DNA of 8,368 bases, from NCBI GenBank assembly GCA_009695405.1, contig SIAZ01000161.1:1-8368 (forward strand), given 5' to 3'. The stretch is from Pedosphaera sp. Lineage in GTDB: Bacteria > Verrucomicrobiota > Verrucomicrobiia > Limisphaerales > UBA9464. Below, piece after piece: positions 4,814 to 8,368 of this stretch. The notes beneath the pieces are model-generated. The model did not search any database. It saw only the letters and a list, made by a program, of their open reading frames with translations, and was not told the DNA's origin. The translations under genes and the position numbers were made by a program. Position 1 is the first letter of the stretch, and every line of letters starts with the position of its first letter.

Positions 4814-6262
4814 ATGAGCACTTCCACAGAGACGATCGAACAATTTATAAATCGTGAGTATCAATACGGTTTCGTGACTGATGTTGAGTCCGATGAAGCT
4901 CCGCGTGGGCTTTCGGAGGACACTGTCCGCCTGATCTCGCATAAAAAGGGCGAGCCAAAATTTTTATTGGAATGGCGGCTGAAAGCTTATCGCTATTGGT
5001 TGACGATGAAGGAACCGGTCTGGCCGAATGTTCATTATCCCAAAATCGACTACCAGAACATCATCTATTATTCCGCGCCGAAGCAAAAGACTGACGGTCC
5101 CAAAAGTTTGGATGAAGTAGATCCTAAGTTGATTGAGACCTACAAGAAGCTCGGCATCCCGCTCCGTGAGCAGGAGCGTCTGGCGGGTGTCGCGGTGGAT
5201 GCGGTGTTTGATAGCGTTTCGGTGGCGACAACCTTTAAGGGTAAGCTGGGGGAGATGGGGATTGTTTTTTGTTCGTTCAGTGATGCGGTGAAAGAGCATC
5301 CGGAACTGATCAAGAAATACTTAGGCTCGGTTGTGCCCTACACAGACAACTATTTTGCGGCCCTGAATTCGGCGGTCTACAGCGATGGATCGTTTTGTTA
5401 TATTCCCAAAGGGGTGAAGTGTCCGATGGAACTTTCGACCTACTTCCGCATCAATGCGGTGGATACGGGTCAGTTTGAGCGCACACTGATTGTGGCTGAG
5501 GAGGGTTCAAGCGTCAGCTATCTCGAAGGTTGTACCGCGCCGCGCCGAGACACGAACCAACTGCATGCAGCGGTTGTGGAGATTGTGGCGATGGATCGAG
5601 CGGAGGTAAAATACTCGACGGTTCAGAATTGGTATCCGGGGGATGAAATGGGTCGTGGCGGGATTTATAATTTCGTAACGAAGCGCGGTTTGTGCAAGGG
5701 GGTTTGCTCTAAGATTTCGTGGACGCAAGTTGAAACGGGTTCTGCAATCACTTGGAAATATCCGAGTGTAATCCTGAAGGGTGATCAAAGTGTTGGTGAG
5801 TTTTATTCGGTGGCGTTGACCACGAATTACCAACAAGCAGACACGGGGACTAAGATGGTTCATATCGGAAAGAACACGAGGAGCACCATCATCTCCAAGG
5901 GAATATCCGCTGGGCGTGGACAGAATAGTTATCGGGGCCAAGTCAAGGTCATGCGTAGTGCCACAGGGTCACGTAATTTCTCTCAATGCGATTCCTTGTT
6001 GTTAGGGGATAAATGCGGTGCGCATACGTTTCCTTATCTGGAGGTTAAAAACACTAGTTCTACTGTGGAACACGAAGCTTCAACTTCGAAGATCGGTGAG
6101 GATCAGATTTTTTATTGCCGGCAGCGAGGGCTCTCGACGCAGGACGCGATCAACATGATTGTGAACGGTTATTGCAAAGAGGTTTTTAGACAGTTACCGA
6201 TGGAATTTGCGGTAGAAGCCCAAAAGCTTCTGGGCGTGAGTTTGGAAGGAAGTGTCGGCTAA
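4814..6262 (+). CDS. sufB: Fe-S cluster assembly scaffold protein SufB
   Basis: A 482-residue SufB, full length for the family (E. coli 495). It forms the SufBC2D complex in the cytoplasm, where Fe-S clusters are built on the SufB-SufD interface and SufC supplies ATP hydrolysis. The N-terminal helical part has EWRLKAYRYWL (53-63) and PVWPNVHYPKIDYQ (68-81). The beta-helix core begins around GSFCYIPKGVKCPMELSTYF (192-211). SYLEGCTAP (235-243) holds the conserved cysteine Cys240, and GDKCGAHTFPY (398-408) holds Cys401, equivalent to the essential E. coli Cys405. VEHEASTSKIGEDQIFYCRQRG (418-439) and the DAINMIVNGYC helix complete the signature. No key residue is missing. The ATG at 4814 has only a weak ribosome site. 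It is the first gene of the suf operon, downstream of a Fur/PerR-type box, with sufC 45 bases after its stop. Confidence 0.97.
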   Translation: MSTSTETIEQFINREYQYGFVTDVESDEAPRGLSEDTVRLISHKKGEPKFLLEWRLKAYRYWLTMKEPVWPNVHYPKIDYQNIIYYSAPKQKTDGPKSLDEVDPKLIETYKKLGIPLREQERLAGVAVDAVFDSVSVATTFKGKLGEMGIVFCSFSDAVKEHPELIKKYLGSVVPYTDNYFAALNSAVYSDGSFCYIPKGVKCPMELSTYFRINAVDTGQFERTLIVAEEGSSVSYLEGCTAPRRDTNQLHAAVVEIVAMDRAEVKYSTVQNWYPGDEMGRGGIYNFVTKRGLCKGVCSKISWTQVETGSAITWKYPSVILKGDQSVGEFYSVALTTNYQQADTGTKMVHIGKNTRSTIISKGISAGRGQNSYRGQVKVMRSATGSRNFSQCDSLLLGDKCGAHTFPYLEVKNTSSTVEHEASTSKIGEDQIFYCRQRGLSTQDAINMIVNGYCKEVFRQLPMEFAVEAQKLLGVSLEGSVG

Positions 6263-6307
6263 GGCGCGGGCGACTGGGAAATACTGTTAATTTTAAAGAG
6301 TTTGAAT

Positions 6308-7099
6308 ATGTTGGAAATCAAGAATCTGCACGCGCAGGTCGAAGGAAAGAAAATCCTCAAAGGGCTCGATTTAACGATCCAGCCCGGGGAGGTGCATGCG
6401 ATCATGGGGCCTAATGGCAGTGGTAAAAGCACATTAGCTCAAGTGCTTGCCGGTCGCAATGAGTATGAAGTGACGGAAGGCGAAGTGCTCTACAATGGCC
6501 ATAATTTGCTCGATCTGGAGCCTGAGGAAAGAGCGAGGGAGGGAGTGTTCCTTGCGTTTCAATATCCGGTGGAGATTCCTGGGGTGAATAGCACTTACTT
6601 TCTCAAGGCGGCCTTTAATGAGGTGCGAAAACACCGAGGTGAGCCTGAGTTGGATGCGCTTGATTTCCTGAGTTTGGTGAAGGAGAAGATGAAGGTATTG
6701 GAGTTACCTCAATCCCTGCTGAACCGTCCGGTGAACGAGGGTTTTTCGGGGGGAGAGAAAAAGCGAAACGAGATTTTCCAAATGGCTGTGCTAGAGCCAA
6801 AGCTCGCGATTCTTGATGAGACCGACTCGGGGTTGGACATTGATGCCCTCCGGTTAGTGGCTGAAGGAGTCAACAAACTCAAACGCCCTGACAATTCACA
6901 GTTGATCATTACGCATTACCAACGGTTGCTCGATTACATCGTGCCTGATTTTGTGCATGTTTTGTATGATGGAAAAATCATCAAAACAGGTGGTAAACGG
7001 TTAGCCCTTGATCTTGAAGAACGCGGGTATGACTGGCTTCTTCACGAGTACCGTGCTCAGACCCCGAGTCAGCAACCATCGCTGGCCGGAGCGAGGTGA
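6308..7099 (+). CDS. sufC: Fe-S cluster assembly ATPase SufC
   Basis: A 263-residue ABC-type ATPase (no membrane domain) that drives conformational change in SufBC2D. Walker A GPNGSGKST (34-42), Q-loop FQYP (84-87), the SufC-type signature EGFSGGEKKRNEI (144-156), Walker B LAILDETDSGLD (166-177) and the switch histidine in ITHYQ (His203) are all present, so it should be active. The DETDSGLDIDAL wording and FSGGEKKRNEI distinguish SufC from transporter ATPases. The ATG at 6308 is chosen because AAAGAG (6295-6300) stands seven bases ahead; a TTG two codons upstream is possible but badly spaced. A tail of about 20 residues after the DWLLHEYR segment (AQTPSQQPSLAGAR) is longer than in short SufC proteins. 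It is followed after two bases by sufD, so the pair is probably translationally coupled. Confidence 0.97.
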   Translation: MLEIKNLHAQVEGKKILKGLDLTIQPGEVHAIMGPNGSGKSTLAQVLAGRNEYEVTEGEVLYNGHNLLDLEPEERAREGVFLAFQYPVEIPGVNSTYFLKAAFNEVRKHRGEPELDALDFLSLVKEKMKVLELPQSLLNRPVNEGFSGGEKKRNEIFQMAVLEPKLAILDETDSGLDIDALRLVAEGVNKLKRPDNSQLIITHYQRLLDYIVPDFVHVLYDGKIIKTGGKRLALDLEERGYDWLLHEYRAQTPSQQPSLAGAR

Positions 7100-7104
7100 T
7101 CATG
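7090..7104 (+). promoter_or_regulatory. Strong Shine-Dalgarno of sufD overlapping the sufC stop
   Basis: GAGGTGATC (7093-7101) is fully complementary to the usual bacterial 16S rRNA 3' end (GATCACCTC), ends next to the sufD ATG at 7102 and contains the sufC TGA. It fixes the sufD start and supports coupled translation. Other genes in the window lack a site this good. Confidence 0.8.
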
Positions 7105-8368
7105 ACCACGAGACCTTTGACCCCTAGTGTCCCAACGCGTACCGACGGCGCGTTTCCAGCGGCGTATGCGCAACTGGAAAGCCGGGAGCAGGCGGTGGCT
7201 CCCGTTTGGTTAATCGCGTTGCGCCGGGGGGGCAACGCCCATTTTGGCGAACTCGGTTTTCCTACCACCGATCATGAGGAGTGGCGGTTTACCAATGTTG
7301 CGCCGATCGCGGCTTTACCCACACATTCGCCGGAGAAGCGGGAAGTTGATCAACGTGAGTTAGAGCGGTTTACGTTTGGGAAAATGCCGGCTTATCGTGT
7401 CGTATTTATCGATGGCAGTTTTTCGACAACGCTTTCTTCATCTGAACTTTTGGACGAGGGAGTAGAGATTCACAGTCTTAAAACGGCGGCGCGATCGAAC
7501 GTGGGCTGGGTCCAGAAGCACCTCGGACAGTATGCACGAGCGGACGAGAATGCTTTTGTCGCTCTCAATACGTCGATGATGGAGGAGGGTGCTGTGATCC
7601 GAATTAAGGCGAATCAGCACGTTAAAACCCCCATCCACCTACTATTTGTTTCTACGTCGAACCAGACGGGTGCTACGACTCATCCCCGAGTGTTGATCGT
7701 GGCTGAGCGCGGTTGCGAAGCTCGGATATTGGAGAGCTATGAGAGCCTCACGGATGGCTCGACGCTGACCAATGCGGTAACGGAAATTGTAATGGAAGAG
7801 GCGTCGCATTTAGAGCACTGTCGACTCCAACAGGAGAGCACGAGTGCCTATCATGTGGGAACAGTTCATGCGCACCAATCACGTTCCAGCAACCTGATCA
7901 CCCATTCAATTTCGATGGGGGCGAGAATTGCGCGTGTGAATATCAATCCCGTGTTGGATGCTGAGGGTTGCGAATGCGTTATGAACGGTTTGTATGTAGT
8001 TAATGGCGATCAATTGGTGGATCATCACACAGCAATTCACCATGCCAAACCGCGTTGCAACAGCCACGAGTTTTATCACGGGATTCTCGATGGCAACTCA
8101 CAGGGTGTGTTCAACGGGAAGATTTTTGTTCGACCTGATGCCCAAAAGACTGACGCCAAACAGACCAATCGCAACCTGCTCCTCTCCGATGGAGCGACTA
8201 TCCAAACAAAGCCGCAGTTGGAAATCTTTGCGGATGATGTAAAGTGTACTCACGGTGCCACGGTAGGTCAGTTACAGGAAGAGGCGGTTTTCTACCTGCG
8301 TGCTCGGGGGATCGGCAAAGAGGCCGCTCGCCGGATGTTAGTACACGCTTTCGCAAGCGACATTATTA
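7102..8368 (+). CDS. sufD: Fe-S cluster assembly protein SufD (3' end cut by window edge)
   Basis: The frame is open from ATG 7102 to the last base, giving 422 residues without a stop; typical SufD is about 420-450, so only a short C-terminal piece is missing. SufD is the beta-helix partner of SufB and is needed for iron entry into the SufBC2D scaffold. The poorly conserved N-terminal part contains DHEEWRFTNVAP (57-68), matching the family's D-E-x-W-(R/K)-(Y/F)-T motif. The core contains HHTAIHHAKP and SHEFYHGILDG, then NGKIFV, QKTDAKQTNRNLLLSD and QLEIFADDVKCTHGATVG (374-391). Cys382 and His384 of the CTH motif correspond by motif to Cys358 and His360 of E. coli SufD, residues involved in cluster assembly. 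FYLRARGIGKEAARRML near the end is the usual C-terminal helix. Reading is confident despite the truncation. Downstream genes (possibly sufS or sufU/E) are outside the window. Confidence 0.96.
   Translation, partial: MTTRPLTPSVPTRTDGAFPAAYAQLESREQAVAPVWLIALRRGGNAHFGELGFPTTDHEEWRFTNVAPIAALPTHSPEKREVDQRELERFTFGKMPAYRVVFIDGSFSTTLSSSELLDEGVEIHSLKTAARSNVGWVQKHLGQYARADENAFVALNTSMMEEGAVIRIKANQHVKTPIHLLFVSTSNQTGATTHPRVLIVAERGCEARILESYESLTDGSTLTNAVTEIVMEEASHLEHCRLQQESTSAYHVGTVHAHQSRSSNLITHSISMGARIARVNINPVLDAEGCECVMNGLYVVNGDQLVDHHTAIHHAKPRCNSHEFYHGILDGNSQGVFNGKIFVRPDAQKTDAKQTNRNLLLSDGATIQTKPQLEIFADDVKCTHGATVGQLQEEAVFYLRARGIGKEAARRMLVHAFASDII

Noticed and set aside
5507..5941. Minus-strand frames inside sufB (144 residues here, 111 residues at 4964-5299)
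   Set aside because: Antisense shadows of a well conserved gene; compositions rich in Arg/Ile/His with no family pattern.
1..8368. CRISPR array, tRNA or rRNA genes, riboswitch
   Set aside because: No regularly spaced direct repeats, no cloverleaf with a T-arm signature and no known riboswitch core were seen in reading the window.

Overview
The window looks like chromosomal DNA of a Verrucomicrobiota-type bacterium, or a close PVC relative. The reasons are a DUF1080 lipoprotein, a Tat-exported Gfo/Idh/MocA oxidoreductase and a secreted xylose-isomerase-like TIM-barrel protein side by side, a small protein of a type I associate with that phylum, and a standard sufBCD block. Shine-Dalgarno sequences are weak or absent for several genes. 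The taxonomy is inferred from gene types only; no rRNA or marker phylogeny is available.

Left part (1-691): an insertion-sequence graveyard. The window opens inside the C-terminal end of an IS5-superfamily transposase (+ strand, stop at 165). About 350 bases later, on the opposite strand, lies a short fragment of the N-terminal part of a different IS5-group transposase (about 523-597). Between them are short palindromes and a G-rich stretch with quadruplex potential. No intact gene is visible in 166-691.

Middle part (692-4162): a sugar-modification cluster whose three main products all carry export signals. They are a DUF1080 (3-keto-disaccharide hydrolase family) lipoprotein on +, a Tat-signal Gfo/Idh/MocA oxidoreductase on -, and a secreted sugar isomerase/epimerase-like protein on +, divergent from the oxidoreductase. 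Family knowledge suggests an envelope-located oxidise-then-cleave (3-keto-glycoside) route; the substrate cannot be read from the sequence. A small protein gene (1523-1735, -) sits between the DUF1080 and oxidoreductase genes and is bracketed by two hairpin terminators, one of which overlaps its own 3' end.

Right part (4163-8368): a Fur/PerR-family regulator followed by sufB, sufC and sufD (sufD runs off the right edge). SufBCD is the scaffold/ATPase complex for iron-sulfur cluster assembly. A perfect 7-1-7 inverted repeat, TTAGAATCATTCTAA (4764-4778), lies between the regulator and sufB. It has the architecture of PerR/Fur operators and overlaps the best -10-like hexamers. The regulator has a PerR-like recognition helix (TVYN) but a cysteine where PerR has the Asp85 metal ligand. 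The simplest reading is that the regulator controls the suf operon in response to iron or peroxide. This regulator-operator-suf unit, with the altered metal site, is the most interesting item in the window. I see no wholly new multi-gene system.
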